Source: Calidihabitans tengchongensis (GTDB lineage: Bacteria; Sysuimicrobiota; Sysuimicrobiia; Sysuimicrobiales; Kaftiobacteriaceae). From it: a stretch of 64,000 nucleotides of DNA. Location of the stretch: the NCBI GenBank assembly GCA_031459615.1, contig JAVKIE010000012.1:1-64000 (forward strand). Direction: 5' to 3'. The stretch's first letter is position 1. Each line of letters starts with the position of its first letter. The position numbers were made by a program, and so were the translations under genes. The notes under the pieces were generated by a model. It was not told the DNA's origin. It ran no database searches and saw only the letters and a list, made by a program, of their open reading frames with translations. Shown piece by piece: positions 8,646 to 16,918 of this stretch.

Positions 8646-9538
8646 CAGCGGGTGCGGGCGGCCACAGGCGCCTCCCGCAGCAGGGGATAGCCCTGCTCGG
8701 CCCGCCGGGCCACGTAGCGCTCCGCGCACCGGCGGGCCAGGGCCCGGCACCGCGCCATCAGGGCCGTGCGCTCGGCCACCGTGATCGCCCCGCGGGCGTC
8801 CAGCAGGTTGAACAGGTGCGAGCACTTCAGCACGTGGTCGTACGCCGGCAGGACCAGGCCCAGATCCAGCAGCCGGCCGGCCTCCCGCTCGCTGCTGGCG
8901 AAGGCGTCCCGCAGCGCGGGCACGTCGGCGTGGTCGAAGGCGTACGCCGACTGCTCGGCCTCCTCCTGCCGGCGCACCTCCCCGTAGGTGATGCCGGGCG
9001 CCCACTCGATGTCGTAGACGCTGGACCGCCCCTGGATGTACATGGTGATGCGCTCCAGGCCGTAGGTGATCTCGGCGGCCACGGGGCGCACCTCCAGGCC
9101 GCCCATCTGCTGGAAGTAGGTGAACTGGGTGATCTCGTTGCCGTCCAGGAACACCTGCCAGCCCAGCCCCGCGGCCCCCAGGGTCGGCGACTCCCAGTCG
9201 TCCTCCAGGAACCGCACGTCGTGCTCCCGCAGGCGGATGCCCAGGGCCGCCAGGCTGGCCAGGTACAGGTCCTGGACGTCGTCGGGAGAGGGCTTGAGGA
9301 TCACCTGGTACTGGTAGTGCTTGAACAGCCGGTGGGGGTTCTCCCCGTAGCGCCCGTCGGCCGGGCGGCGGGACGGCTGCACGTAGGCCACCCGCCAGGG
9401 CTCGGGGCCCAGCGAGCGGAGGAACGTGGCCGGGTGCATCGTCCCTGCCCCCACCTCCAGGTCGTAGGGCTGCTCGATGAGACAGCCCCGGGCCGCCCAG
9501 TACCGCTCCAGGGCCATGATCACGTCCTGAAAGGTCAT
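8645..9538 (-). CDS. glyQ: glycyl-tRNA synthetase alpha subunit
   Basis: This is the catalytic class II subunit that activates glycine. At 297 residues it begins MTFQDVIMALERYWAARGC and holds EQPYDLEVGAGTMHPATFLR (motif 2 region) and LGWQVFLDGNEITQFTYFQQ. The ATG at 9538 is the usual start and needs no correction. Immediately upstream is a 100-base repeat region and not a T-box leader, so glycine-tRNA control of this operon is not evident. It is coupled to glyS by a one-base overlap. Confidence 0.97.
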   Translation of the reverse strand: MTFQDVIMALERYWAARGCLIEQPYDLEVGAGTMHPATFLRSLGPEPWRVAYVQPSRRPADGRYGENPHRLFKHYQYQVILKPSPDDVQDLYLASLAALGIRLREHDVRFLEDDWESPTLGAAGLGWQVFLDGNEITQFTYFQQMGGLEVRPVAAEITYGLERITMYIQGRSSVYDIEWAPGITYGEVRRQEEAEQSAYAFDHADVPALRDAFASSEREAGRLLDLGLVLPAYDHVLKCSHLFNLLDARGAITVAERTALMARCRALARRCAERYVARRAEQGYPLLREAPVAARTR

Positions 9539-9554
9539 CGGATCACCCGGGTGG

Positions 9555-9660
9555 GTGAAACGTTGGAACGTTCAAACGTTGGAACGTTGAAACGTTGGAT
9601 CGTTGGAACATCGTGGCTGACGTTTCAACGCTTCAACGGTTCAACGGTCTTTTCTCTCCG
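9555..9660 (-). repeat. AACGTTGG-type tandem repeat between hypothetical gene and glyQ
   Basis: About 100 bases made of 8-9 base units such as AACGTTGG, AACGTTGA and, after a short spacer (TGGCTGA), their inverted forms (TTTCAACG, TTCAACGG). The two halves can pair with each other. The region is less GC-rich than its surroundings. On the coding strand it begins about 5 bases after the stop codon of the small membrane protein gene and ends before glyQ. Confidence 0.75.
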
Positions 9661-9664
9661 CTCC

Positions 9665-9925
9665 CTACCCGATCCCCAGGGGTTCTTCGGACCGCTCCCG
9701 CTCCCGCCGCCGCACCGACGGCATCGGGACGCTGCTGAGGACGGCGGCCACCGCGAACGCCACCGCCCCGGCCACCGCCCACGACACCGGCAGCTCGATC
9801 ACCCGGTCCTCGGTCTTGAGCCGCACCACGCCGTCGGGACCGGGCCGGACGACCCCCCGCGCCTCCTCCAGCGCCGTGCCCAGCTGCAACAACGCCCGTC
9901 GCGCCCGCTCCAGGTCCAGCTCCAC
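9665..9925 (-). CDS. small membrane protein, hypothetical (86 aa)
   Basis: The first 35 residues form a charged helix (LERARRALLQLGTALEEARGVVR). A short beta segment follows (VVRLKTEDRVIELP), then one hydrophobic segment at about 47-66 (VSWAVAGAVAFAVAAVLSSV) and a charged tail (RRRERERSEE). This suggests a single-pass membrane protein. I know of no named family. It sits between recO and glyQ in the same direction, 65 bases after recO. Its coding status is supported by clear hydrophobic patterning and its operon position. Confidence 0.6.
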   Translation of the reverse strand: MELDLERARRALLQLGTALEEARGVVRPGPDGVVRLKTEDRVIELPVSWAVAGAVAFAVAAVLSSVPMPSVRRRERERSEEPLGIG

Positions 9926-9990
9926 CGCCTGTCACCTCCACCCGCCACTATAGCACACCGCCGGACGACGTCTGTCGGATCGCCACCCGA

Positions 9991-10803
9991 TCAGCCCTCC
10001 TCCTGTCGGTCCCCCTCCGCCGGCGGGTGATGCGGACGGTCGGCCGAGCCCGGTCGCGGCGCGGGTGACACCCCCATCCGGCGCGCCACGGCGGGCACGC
10101 GCAGGGTGGTCTCCAGCCGGTATTCCAGGTAGCGGCGCAGCGCCCGCCCCACCTCCTCCCGCACGCGCCGGTCCCAGGCGGCGGGGTCCTCTGGCGGCGC
10201 GGCGGCGTCCAGCAGGTGCTCCAGAGCACCGCGCGCCCGGGCCGACAGCGGTTCCGCGGCGGGATCCCGCTGGCGGTGGGCGCCGCAGAGCACGCCGCCC
10301 AGGGCCAGGCTCAGCGCCCCGGCCGGGGCGGCCCGGCCGCACACCTGGCAGCGGGCGAGCTGCGGAGCGTAGCCGCTGCGGACCAGGACCTGCGCCGCCG
10401 CCCACAGGGCCGCCAGCTCGGGGTCGCCGGTCTCGATGGCGCCCAGGGCGCGGTCGAGGACGTCGAACATCTCCGGGGCCGGCTGGCGCTCGTCGGTGGC
10501 CCGGTCCACCACCTCCACCGCGAAGGCGGCGGCGCTGAGCCGGTCCAGGTCCTCCCGCAGCCGGGCCCGGGAGGCCACCACCTCCACCTGAGTCACCACA
10601 TCCAGGGTGCGTCCCACCGCCAGCAGCGCCCGGACGCGGGAAAACGGCTCCAGGCGGCCGGCCAGGCGGCTGCCCGGACGGCGCGCCCCGCGGGCCACGG
10701 CCGCCACCTTCCCCTGGTCGCGGCAGAACAGGGTCACCACCCGGTCGGCCTCACCCAGCGGGGTGCGGCGCAGCACGATGGCCTCGACCCTGTAGACGGG
10801 CAT
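9991..10803 (-). CDS. recO: DNA repair protein RecO
   Basis: RecO works with RecR/RecF to load RecA at gaps and anneals SSB-coated strands. The 270-residue protein starts MPVYRVEAIVLRRTPLGEADRVVTLF, the family's OB-fold signature. A C-terminal helical region carries a cysteine pair (CQVCG) and a further Cys-His (LCGAH) that resemble the zinc site of RecO. The tail after about residue 245 is proline- and arginine-rich and probably disordered. It starts 3 bases after the Nramp-like gene, within the era operon, as is usual for recO. Confidence 0.93.
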   Translation of the reverse strand: MPVYRVEAIVLRRTPLGEADRVVTLFCRDQGKVAAVARGARRPGSRLAGRLEPFSRVRALLAVGRTLDVVTQVEVVASRARLREDLDRLSAAAFAVEVVDRATDERQPAPEMFDVLDRALGAIETGDPELAALWAAAQVLVRSGYAPQLARCQVCGRAAPAGALSLALGGVLCGAHRQRDPAAEPLSARARGALEHLLDAAAPPEDPAAWDRRVREEVGRALRRYLEYRLETTLRVPAVARRMGVSPAPRPGSADRPHHPPAEGDRQEEG

Positions 10804-10806
10804 CGC

Positions 10807-12093
10807 TCAGAAGGCGGCGACCAGCAGCAGGCTGAGGATCGCCATGCCGGCGACGGTGACTCCCGCCACCGCGTTGGCCGCCGGCGTGTTGACGTGGGGG
10901 CCCATCACCGCCGGGTCGTTCACCAGGAGGATGATGACGGCGAGGACGGCGGGCAGCAGGATGCCGTTGAGGACCTGGGAGAGGACCATGACCCGGACCA
11001 GGGGCAGGCCCGGGATCAGGATGACCAGGGCCGAGGCCACCAGGACCCCGGTGAACAGGCCGAAGAACACCGGCGCCTCCCCGACGGACCGGTCCAGGCC
11101 GGCCTCCCACCCGAAGGCCTCGCACACGGCGTAGGCCGTGGACAGGGGAATGATGGCCACGGAGAAGACGGCGGCGTTCAGCAGCCCGGCGGCGAACAGC
11201 CCCGCGGCGTAGCGGCCGGCCAGCGGCTCCAGGGCCCGCGCGGCGTCGGCGGCGGTGCTGATCGGCGTCCCGTGGACGTAGAGGGTGGCGCCGCAGGCCA
11301 CGACGATGAAGAACGCCACCAGGTTGGTGGTGACCATGCCCAGGTAGGTGTCCAGCCGCACCTGGGGGTAGTCCCGGACGGTCAGCCCCTTGTCCACCAC
11401 GGCGGCCTGCTGGTAGAACTGCATCCACGGCGCGATGGTGGTCCCCACCACGCCGATGGCCATGGCCACGAACGCGGGGTCGCGGGAGAACGCCGGGGTC
11501 ACCGTCGCCCGCAGGACCTCCCCCCAGGGCGGGCGGGCCAGGACCGCCGACGCCACGTAGGTCGCGTACACCAGGGTGGCGGCCAGGAACACCCGCTCCA
11601 CCCGGCGGTAGGTGCCGCGCACCACGAGGAGCCACACCGCCGCGGCCGCCAGCGGCACCGCCAGGTAGCGGCTGACGCCGAAGATCTCGGCCGCGCCCGC
11701 CACGCCCGCGAAGTCTCCCACGGTGTTGGCCCAGTTGGCCACGACCAGGACGCCCATGACCAGGACGGTGGTCCGGACCCGGAAGCGTTCCCGGATCAGG
11801 TCGGCCAGCCCCTTGCCCGTCACCGCCCCCATCCGGGCTACCATCTCCTGGACCACGGCCAGGGCCACGGTCGAGAGCAGCAGCGTCCACAGCAGCCGGT
11901 AGCCGAAGGCAGCCCCCGCCACCGAGTAGGTGGCGATGCCGTTGGCGTCGTTGTCCACGTTGCCGGTGATGATCCCGGGGCCCATGACAGCCGCGAACGC
12001 GGCCAGGCGGGCCCAGCGTGCGGCGAGCCACCCCCGCCCGGGCAGACCGACCCGGGCGTCTGCGGGTGCCCGGCGCCGGCGGGAGAAGATCAC
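10807..12093 (-). CDS. Nramp-family divalent cation transporter (NRMT-like)
   Basis: The protein has about 11 membrane segments in 428 residues and an Nramp core. The first core segment reads GPGIITGNVDNDANGIATYS, where canonical metal-selective Nramps have DPGN. The segment equivalent to TM6 reads GTTIAPWMQFYQQ, with alanine where the canonical MPH has methionine. Loss of that methionine is the known hallmark of Nramp-related magnesium transporters (NRMT). The GTG start at 12093 overlaps the stop of the MgtE-N/CBS gene (GTGA), so the two are translated together. Magnesium as the substrate is therefore an inference from both the altered site and the partner; manganese remains possible. Confidence 0.8.
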   Translation of the reverse strand: MIFSRRRRAPADARVGLPGRGWLAARWARLAAFAAVMGPGIITGNVDNDANGIATYSVAGAAFGYRLLWTLLLSTVALAVVQEMVARMGAVTGKGLADLIRERFRVRTTVLVMGVLVVANWANTVGDFAGVAGAAEIFGVSRYLAVPLAAAAVWLLVVRGTYRRVERVFLAATLVYATYVASAVLARPPWGEVLRATVTPAFSRDPAFVAMAIGVVGTTIAPWMQFYQQAAVVDKGLTVRDYPQVRLDTYLGMVTTNLVAFFIVVACGATLYVHGTPISTAADAARALEPLAGRYAAGLFAAGLLNAAVFSVAIIPLSTAYAVCEAFGWEAGLDRSVGEAPVFFGLFTGVLVASALVILIPGLPLVRVMVLSQVLNGILLPAVLAVIILLVNDPAVMGPHVNTPAANAVAGVTVAGMAILSLLLVAAF

Positions 12094-13376
12094 CGCCGTC
12101 TCCGGGCGCGCCGGCGGAACCGGGGCGGGACCCGGCGGCGGCCTTTGCGCAGGACCACGTCCATGACGTCGTCGACCGTCACCACCCCCAGCAGCCGGCC
12201 GTCGGGATCCACCACGGGCAGGGCCAGCAGGTCGTAGGTGGTCAGGGCCGCGGCCACCGTCTCCAGGTCGTCGTCGGGGTGCAGCGTCACCACCTGAGGG
12301 GTCATGATCTCCGCGATGGGGGTGGCGGGACTGGCCACGATCAGCGCCCGCAGGGGCAGGACCCCCACCAGGCGGCCGGCGCCGTCCACCACGTACAGGT
12401 AGTAGATGTGTTCGGCTCGGGGAGCCAGGGCGCGCAGCCGCTGGAGGGTCTGGTCCACCGTCAGGTCCCGGGGCAGGGCGATCGCCTCGGTGGTCATCAC
12501 GCTGCCGGCCGTGCCCTCGGGATACTGGAGCAGCGTCCGGACGTCGCGGGCCTCCTCGGGGGCCATGTGGCTGATCAGTTCCTGGGCCCGCTCGGGGGGC
12601 AGGTCGGTGAGGATGTCGGTGGCGTCGTCGGGCGCCATCTCCTCCAGGATGTCGGCGGCCACGTCGGTGGGCAGGGTGCGCATCACGTCGGCCTGCACCT
12701 GGGGCGCGGCCTCGGCCAGGGCCTCCGCCGCCTGCTCGTGGCCCAGGGCGGCCACCACCTCGACCCGCTCGGCCCGGTCCAGGTCGGCCATCAGCGCTGC
12801 CAGGTCGGCCGGGTGGATCTCCCGCAGCCTCTGCCGGGAGATGCTCAGGCGCACCGCCGTCCGCGGGCCCGCAAACGCCGCGACCATCGCCCAGGGGATG
12901 AGCCGCTCCGGCAGCTGCCGTCCCAGCAGGCCGGCGACCCACCGCGCCGCCCGTTCCAGGCCCACGCGCCGCAGCAGTCCCGCCGTCCCCACGTCCACGG
13001 CCGACAGCCGCAGGGACCCGTCGGCCGGGGACAGCTGCAGGTCGTTGACCCGGACCACCTTCAGCCCGTCGGTGTCCACCACCTGGGTGTCCAGCAGGTC
13101 TCCCAGCAGCATCTCCTCCGGCTGCAGCGGGCGCGGCTGGAGGTGGCGGCGGGCCACCCGCAGCCTCACCTCCCCCGGGCCCAGGCGGTCCACCGCCTCC
13201 CAGGGGATCAGCGCCACCTTGCTGCGGTCCCCGCGCATCCACAGCCCGGTGACCCGGGGCAGGGGATCCCGCAGGTCCACCGCCACGTCCCCCAGGACAC
13301 CCAGACGGGTTCCCTCGCTGTCGACGATGGCCGCGCGCAGGATGGTGCTGACGTACACGCCCACACCCCCGGCCAA
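12090..13376 (-). CDS. soluble PRC-barrel / MgtE-N / CBS-pair protein
   Basis: In order, the 428 residues show two beta-barrel segments of PRC type (about 5-150), an MgtE N-terminal superhelix (about 190-290: EIHPADLAALMADLDRAERV, DVAADILEEMAPDDATDIL, LPPERAQELISHM), and a CBS pair (about 300-410: AGSVMTTEAIALP, then EIMTPQVVTLHPDDDLETV). The pore-forming domain of true MgtE magnesium channels is absent and no membrane segment is seen. In MgtE these cytosolic domains sense magnesium and gate the channel. Coupling to the downstream Nramp-like gene suggests it is that transporter's regulatory subunit. Confidence 0.85.
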   Translation of the reverse strand: MAGGVGVYVSTILRAAIVDSEGTRLGVLGDVAVDLRDPLPRVTGLWMRGDRSKVALIPWEAVDRLGPGEVRLRVARRHLQPRPLQPEEMLLGDLLDTQVVDTDGLKVVRVNDLQLSPADGSLRLSAVDVGTAGLLRRVGLERAARWVAGLLGRQLPERLIPWAMVAAFAGPRTAVRLSISRQRLREIHPADLAALMADLDRAERVEVVAALGHEQAAEALAEAAPQVQADVMRTLPTDVAADILEEMAPDDATDILTDLPPERAQELISHMAPEEARDVRTLLQYPEGTAGSVMTTEAIALPRDLTVDQTLQRLRALAPRAEHIYYLYVVDGAGRLVGVLPLRALIVASPATPIAEIMTPQVVTLHPDDDLETVAAALTTYDLLALPVVDPDGRLLGVVTVDDVMDVVLRKGRRRVPPRFRRRARRRR

Positions 13377-13390
13377 GATGCGTGGGCTTC

Positions 13391-13434
13391 TTCCTGCCCT
13401 CCCCGCCTCTTCCCTCTTCCTTCTTCCCTCTTCC
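13391..13434 (-). repeat. GGGAAGA purine repeat after era
   Basis: On the coding strand GGGAAGAGGGAAG-type units start directly at the era stop, in the string CAGTAGGGAAGAG. About 40 bases are purine-only on this strand. The aapP stop (16919) has an almost identical junction, CAGTAGGGAAAAG. Confidence 0.7.
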
Positions 13435-14439
13435 CTACTGCGGATACAGCCGCCTCACCACGGCGTCCTGGTCGCGCCAGCGCGGGGTCGTCTTGACCCA
13501 CAGGTCCAGGTACACCCGGCGGCCCAGCAGCGCCTCGATCTCCTGCCGCGCCCTCCGGCCGACCTCCCGCAGCATGCGCCCGTCCCGGCCGATGAGGATC
13601 TTCTTGTGGGACTCCCGCTCCACGTGCAGGGTGGCCCGGATGTAGACCACGTCCGTCCCCTCCCGGGGGGCGAACTCCTCGATCTCGACGGCGATGCTGT
13701 GGGGGACCTCCTCCCGGGTCAGGTGGATGGCGGCCTCCCGGATGAGCTCCCGGGCCAGGAACTGCTCGGGCTGGTCGGTCACCATGTCCGGGGGGTAGTA
13801 CGGCGGCCCCACCGGCAGCAGGCCCACCAGGGTCTCCACCAGCCGGTCCAGGCCGGCGCCGGTCAGGGCGGAGACCGGCAGGACCGCTGTCCACGTCCCC
13901 AGGCCGGCGACCCGGTCCTGGACGGCGGCCAGGCCGGCCGGATCGGTCCGGTCCACCTTGTTGAGGACCGCCACCACCGGCGCCGCCTGGGCCCGCAGCC
14001 GGGCGGCCACCTCCTCGTCCTCTGCGGTCACGCCCTCGGAGGCGTCCACCACCCACGCCACCGCGTCGGCGTCGGCCACCGCCCGGACGGCGGTCTCGAC
14101 CATCCACTGCCCCAGCCGGTGCCGGGGCTGGTGCAGTCCGGGGGTGTCGACGAAGACCAGCTGGGCGTGCGGGAGGGTCAGGATGGCGGCGAGGCGGCTG
14201 CGGGTGGTCTGGGGGACCGGGGCGGTGATGGCCACCTTGTGCCCCACCAATCGGTTGACCAGCGTGGACTTGCCCACGTTGGGGCGGCCCACCACGGCCA
14301 CGAAGCCCGAGCGGTGGTCGGGGGGCGGGGAACTGCCGGGAGCCGGAATCGGGAATCGGGGATCCGAGTGCCGGGATCCGGGGTCCGGAAGGACGTCCCT
14401 CCCCCTTTCACCCTCCAGCCTCCGACCTTCAACCTTCAC
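13435..14439 (-). CDS. era: GTPase Era, with unusual N-terminal extension
   Basis: Era is a GTPase that binds the 3' end of 16S rRNA and aids 30S maturation. The body is complete: G1 GRPNVGKST, G3 DTPG, G4 NKVD, G5 SALTG, and a KH domain (RATLHVERESHKKILIGRDGRMLREVG). Normally only some five residues precede GFVAVVGRPNVGKS. Here the only in-frame start compatible with coupling is the GTG at 14439, overlapping the cdd stop (GTGA), and it adds about 47 residues encoded by low-complexity repeat DNA (PDPGSRHSDPRFPIPAPGS). Internal GTG codons at the usual position could serve instead. The extension is either a real disordered tail or an untranslated insertion. Confidence 0.93.
   Translation of the reverse strand: MKVEGRRLEGERGRDVLPDPGSRHSDPRFPIPAPGSSPPPDHRSGFVAVVGRPNVGKSTLVNRLVGHKVAITAPVPQTTRSRLAAILTLPHAQLVFVDTPGLHQPRHRLGQWMVETAVRAVADADAVAWVVDASEGVTAEDEEVAARLRAQAAPVVAVLNKVDRTDPAGLAAVQDRVAGLGTWTAVLPVSALTGAGLDRLVETLVGLLPVGPPYYPPDMVTDQPEQFLARELIREAAIHLTREEVPHSIAVEIEEFAPREGTDVVYIRATLHVERESHKKILIGRDGRMLREVGRRARQEIEALLGRRVYLDLWVKTTPRWRDQDAVVRRLYPQ
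14336..14436 (-). repeat. GGATCC / GGAATCGG and GAAGGT repeats in the 5' part of era
   Basis: Just after the cdd stop the coding strand carries GAAGGTTGAAGGTCGGAGG-like units and then GGATCCCCGATTCCCGATTCC-like units. The second type resembles the array at 2577-2635. All of it lies upstream of the conserved Era body and within its predicted extension. Confidence 0.65.
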
Positions 14440-14864
14440 CGTACCCGTCGCCGGGGCAGGCGGTCGGCCAGAAACGGTTCCGCCAGCAGGCGGCGCAGCG
14501 ACCGCACCCGGACGCGGCCGCCGGGCGTGGCCGCCACCACCCGCCGGACGCCGAACTCCGCCATCACCTGGCGGCAGGCGCCGCAGGGCATCGCCGGATC
14601 GTCTCCGTCGGCCACCACCGCCACCTCCACCACGCGGCGGTGGCCGTCCGCCACCGCCCGGTGGATGGCCACCCGCTCGGCGCAGTGGGACAGGGAGTAG
14701 GACGCGTTCTCCACGTTGCACCCGGTGTAGATGGACCCGTCGGCGGTGCGCACCGCCGCCCCCACCCGGAAGCCCGAGTACGGCGCATACGCGTGCCGCC
14801 GGGCCTGCGAGGCGGCCTCGATCAGTTCCGCCAGCCCGCGGGCGCGGGTCCCCCGCCGCGTCAT
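14436..14864 (-). CDS. cdd: cytidine deaminase
   Basis: Cytidine deaminase converts cytidine and deoxycytidine to uridine forms in pyrimidine salvage. The 142-residue protein has the tetrameric-type zinc site: Cys and the catalytic Glu in CAERVAIHRAV, and the two cysteines in PCGACRQVM. The substrate motif GCNVENASY is present. The ATG at 14864 overlaps the DUF502 stop as ATGA, and its own stop overlaps the era start, so it sits in a translationally coupled chain. The dgkA-cdd-era order is conserved in Firmicutes; here the DUF502 and CorC-like genes precede it instead. Confidence 0.95.
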   Translation of the reverse strand: MTRRGTRARGLAELIEAASQARRHAYAPYSGFRVGAAVRTADGSIYTGCNVENASYSLSHCAERVAIHRAVADGHRRVVEVAVVADGDDPAMPCGACRQVMAEFGVRRVVAATPGGRVRVRSLRRLLAEPFLADRLPRRRVR

Positions 14865-15487
14865 GGGCGCCTGGCCGCCGTGGGGCCCGCCACCGTCAGC
14901 GGGTGGGAGGGGGTGACGATCCCTCCCGACATCACCATCTTGAGGGCGTCCTCCACGGACATCTCCAGGGGGATCACCTGGTCTTCGGGCACCAGCACCA
15001 GAAAGCCGGTGGTGGGGTTGGGCGTGGTCACCACGAACACGTTGAGCACCCGCTCGGGGGTCCGCTCCTGGGGTTCGCCCACGCTCTCTCCGGTCACGAA
15101 CCCCACCGTGTAGATGCCCCGCCGGGGCCACTCGATCAGGACCACCCGCTGAAAGGCGGACCGCCGCTGCAGGAACAGGCTGTCGGTGAGCTGCTTGACC
15201 GCCGAGTAGACGCTGCGGGCCAGGGGGATGCGCAGCATCAGCCGGTCGACCAGCTCCACCACCCGCCGGCCCAGCATGTTGGTGGCCAGCATGCCGGAGA
15301 CCAGGATCACCACCAGCAGGGTCAGCAGGCCCAGCAGGGGAATCCGGGTGCCGATCAGGGGGACGAAGAACTGGCCCAGCAGGCCGTCCAGCACCCGCAG
15401 CGCCCACAGCAGGACGTTGAGGGTGACCGCCAGGGGCAGGACCACGATGAGGCCGGTGATGAAGTAGCGGCGCAGGCGGGCACGCAT
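14861..15487 (-). CDS. DUF502 family membrane protein
   Basis: The 208 residues start with two membrane segments (about 8-30, FITGLIVVLPLAVTLNVLLW, and 48-70, LLGLLTLLVVILVSGMLA). A soluble domain follows with typical DUF502 blocks: RIPLARSVYSAVKQLTDSL, FQRVVLIEWPRRGIYTVGFVTGE, VFVVTTPNPTTGFLVLVPEDQVIPLEMSVEDALKMVMSGGIV. The biochemical function is unknown; plant relatives (COV) affect vascular patterning, which gives no clue here. The start at ATG 15487 was chosen over a GTG 12 bases upstream. It is followed by cdd with a 4-base overlap. Confidence 0.88.
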   Translation of the reverse strand: MRARLRRYFITGLIVVLPLAVTLNVLLWALRVLDGLLGQFFVPLIGTRIPLLGLLTLLVVILVSGMLATNMLGRRVVELVDRLMLRIPLARSVYSAVKQLTDSLFLQRRSAFQRVVLIEWPRRGIYTVGFVTGESVGEPQERTPERVLNVFVVTTPNPTTGFLVLVPEDQVIPLEMSVEDALKMVMSGGIVTPSHPLTVAGPTAARRP

Positions 15488-15525
15488 CGAGGACCGCACG
15501 CCTCCCGGCGGTGGGGCGGCCCCCT

Positions 15526-16806
15526 TCACGGCCGCAGGGGGCCCGCCGGCACCTTGCGGGTGATCCGGACGCGGGCGATCCGGTGGCCCTCCAGCTTCTC
15601 GACCACGATCTCCACGTCGCCGACGGTCACCGTCTCCCCCTGCTGGGGGACGTGACCCAGCAGCGCGAAGACGAATCCGCCCACCGTGTCCACCTCGCCA
15701 GTGGGCAGGTGCAGCCCCATCAGCTCGTTGACCTCTTCCAGGCTCATGCGCCCGTCCACCAGGGCGGTGTGGGCGTCCACCTGCTCGAACAGCTTCTCCT
15801 CCACGTCGTACTCGTCCAGGATCGGCCCCACGATCTCCTCGAGCAGGTCTTCCACCGTCACCAGGCCGGCCGTGCCGCCGTACTCGTCCACCACGATGGC
15901 CATGTGGGTCCGCCGGCGGCGCATCTCCCGGAACAGGTCGTCCAGCCGCTTGCTCTCGGGCACGAAGAACGCCGGCCGCATGACCTCCCGCACCGGGAGG
16001 GCGTTGTGGCCGGCCCGGATGTGGCTGAGCAGGTCTTTGACGTGCACCACCCCGACGATCTGGTCGATGGTCTCGCGGTAAACCGGGATGCGGGAGTGCC
16101 CTTCCTCGATGACGACCCGCAGCACGCCCTCCAGGGGCGTGGTGTCCTCCACGCACACCATGTCGATGCGCGGGACCATCACCTCCCGGACCACCTTGTC
16201 CCCGAACTCGAAGATGGAGTGGATCATCTGACGCTCGTCCTTTTCGATGACCCCCTCCTCTTCGCCGAGCTTCAGCAGCAGCCGGATCTCCTCTTCCGTC
16301 ACCAGGGGCGAGGTCAGGTCCACCCGCCCGCCCAGGGGGCGCACCAGCAGGTTGCTCGCCACCGACAGGACCCGGATCACCGGGGCCAGCAGCGCGGTCA
16401 GCGCCGCCACCGGGCGGCTGACCCACAGGCTCAGCCGGTCGGCGTGCTTGGCGGCAAACGTCTTGGGGGTGATCTCGCTGACGATGAGCAGGACCACCGA
16501 CATCACCGCCACAGCCGCCCACGGGCCGCGGCGGATCCCCAGCAGGTCCACGAACAGGCTCGCGGCCAGGACCGAGGCGGCGATGTTGACCAGGTTGTTG
16601 CCCACCAGCAGGGCCGTCAGCACCCGCCCGGGATCCTCCAGCAGACGCAGCACGCGGGCAGCGCGGGGATCACCCGCATCGCGCTGCTGGCGCAGCCTCA
16701 ACCGGTTGGCGGCCAGGAGGGCAGTTTCGGATCCCGAGAAGAACGCCGACAGAATCAATAAGGCAGCCAGCAGAACCCAGCCCCACGGGCTACTCGACGG
16801 ATCCAA
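15526..16806 (-). CDS. CNNM/CorC-HlyC family membrane protein with CBS pair
   Basis: The 426-residue protein has a DUF21 (CNNM) domain of about four hydrophobic segments (residues 10-165, with FSGSETALLAANRLRLRQQ and VVLLIVSEITPKTFA), an acidic helix, a CBS pair (about 205-330: VMVPRIDMVCVE, VDEYGGTAGLVTVEDLLEEIVG) and a C-terminal CorC_HlyC transporter-associated domain (VDGRMSLEEVNELMGL onward). Members are linked to magnesium and cobalt efflux or homeostasis. Translation starts at a TTG (16806), with AAGGAG about 12 bases ahead. A TATAAT box lies at 16848. It is the first gene of the block reaching down through era and probably beyond. Confidence 0.92.
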   Translation of the reverse strand: MDPSSSPWGWVLLAALLILSAFFSGSETALLAANRLRLRQQRDAGDPRAARVLRLLEDPGRVLTALLVGNNLVNIAASVLAASLFVDLLGIRRGPWAAVAVMSVVLLIVSEITPKTFAAKHADRLSLWVSRPVAALTALLAPVIRVLSVASNLLVRPLGGRVDLTSPLVTEEEIRLLLKLGEEEGVIEKDERQMIHSIFEFGDKVVREVMVPRIDMVCVEDTTPLEGVLRVVIEEGHSRIPVYRETIDQIVGVVHVKDLLSHIRAGHNALPVREVMRPAFFVPESKRLDDLFREMRRRRTHMAIVVDEYGGTAGLVTVEDLLEEIVGPILDEYDVEEKLFEQVDAHTALVDGRMSLEEVNELMGLHLPTGEVDTVGGFVFALLGHVPQQGETVTVGDVEIVVEKLEGHRIARVRITRKVPAGPLRP

Positions 16807-16847
16807 CGACGGCAGTCACTCCTTTTGACGCGGGCGCGTCGCTACCG

Positions 16848-16856
16848 ATTATACCA
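16848..16856 (-). promoter_or_regulatory. extended -10 promoter of the corC-DUF502-cdd-era operon
   Basis: The coding strand reads TGGTATAAT: a consensus -10 (16848-16853) with the TGN extension. No good -35 is seen 17 bases upstream, where the purine repeat following aapP begins. Transcription would start near 16841, about 35 bases before the TTG start of the first gene. Confidence 0.65.
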
Positions 16857-16865
16857 CGCCCTGCA

Positions 16866-16918
16866 GCCCCTGTTCCCTTTTCCCTTCTCCCTTTTCCCTT
16901 TTCCTTTTTCCCTTTTCC
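16866..16918 (-). repeat. GGGAAAA purine repeat after aapP
   Basis: About eight imperfect 6-7 base units (GGGAAAA, GGAAAAA, GGGAGAA) run from the aapP stop codon towards the next promoter. The array is purine-only on the coding strand. It also separates the aap operon from the CorC-like operon. Confidence 0.75.

Noticed and set aside
3528..8690. A 1720-codon open frame on the plus strand
   Set aside because: It lies opposite ppdK, glyS and dgt. Its translation is low-complexity (G, H, L, P, Q rich) with no domain; it is a GC-driven shadow of the real genes.
9555..9660. CRISPR-like array before glyQ
   Set aside because: Units are only 8-9 bases, imperfect and without spacers of even length; no cas gene is near.
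9539..9664. T-box leader for glyQS
   Set aside because: Searched for the AGGGTGG-ACCGCG block and a terminator; neither is present, only the repeat.
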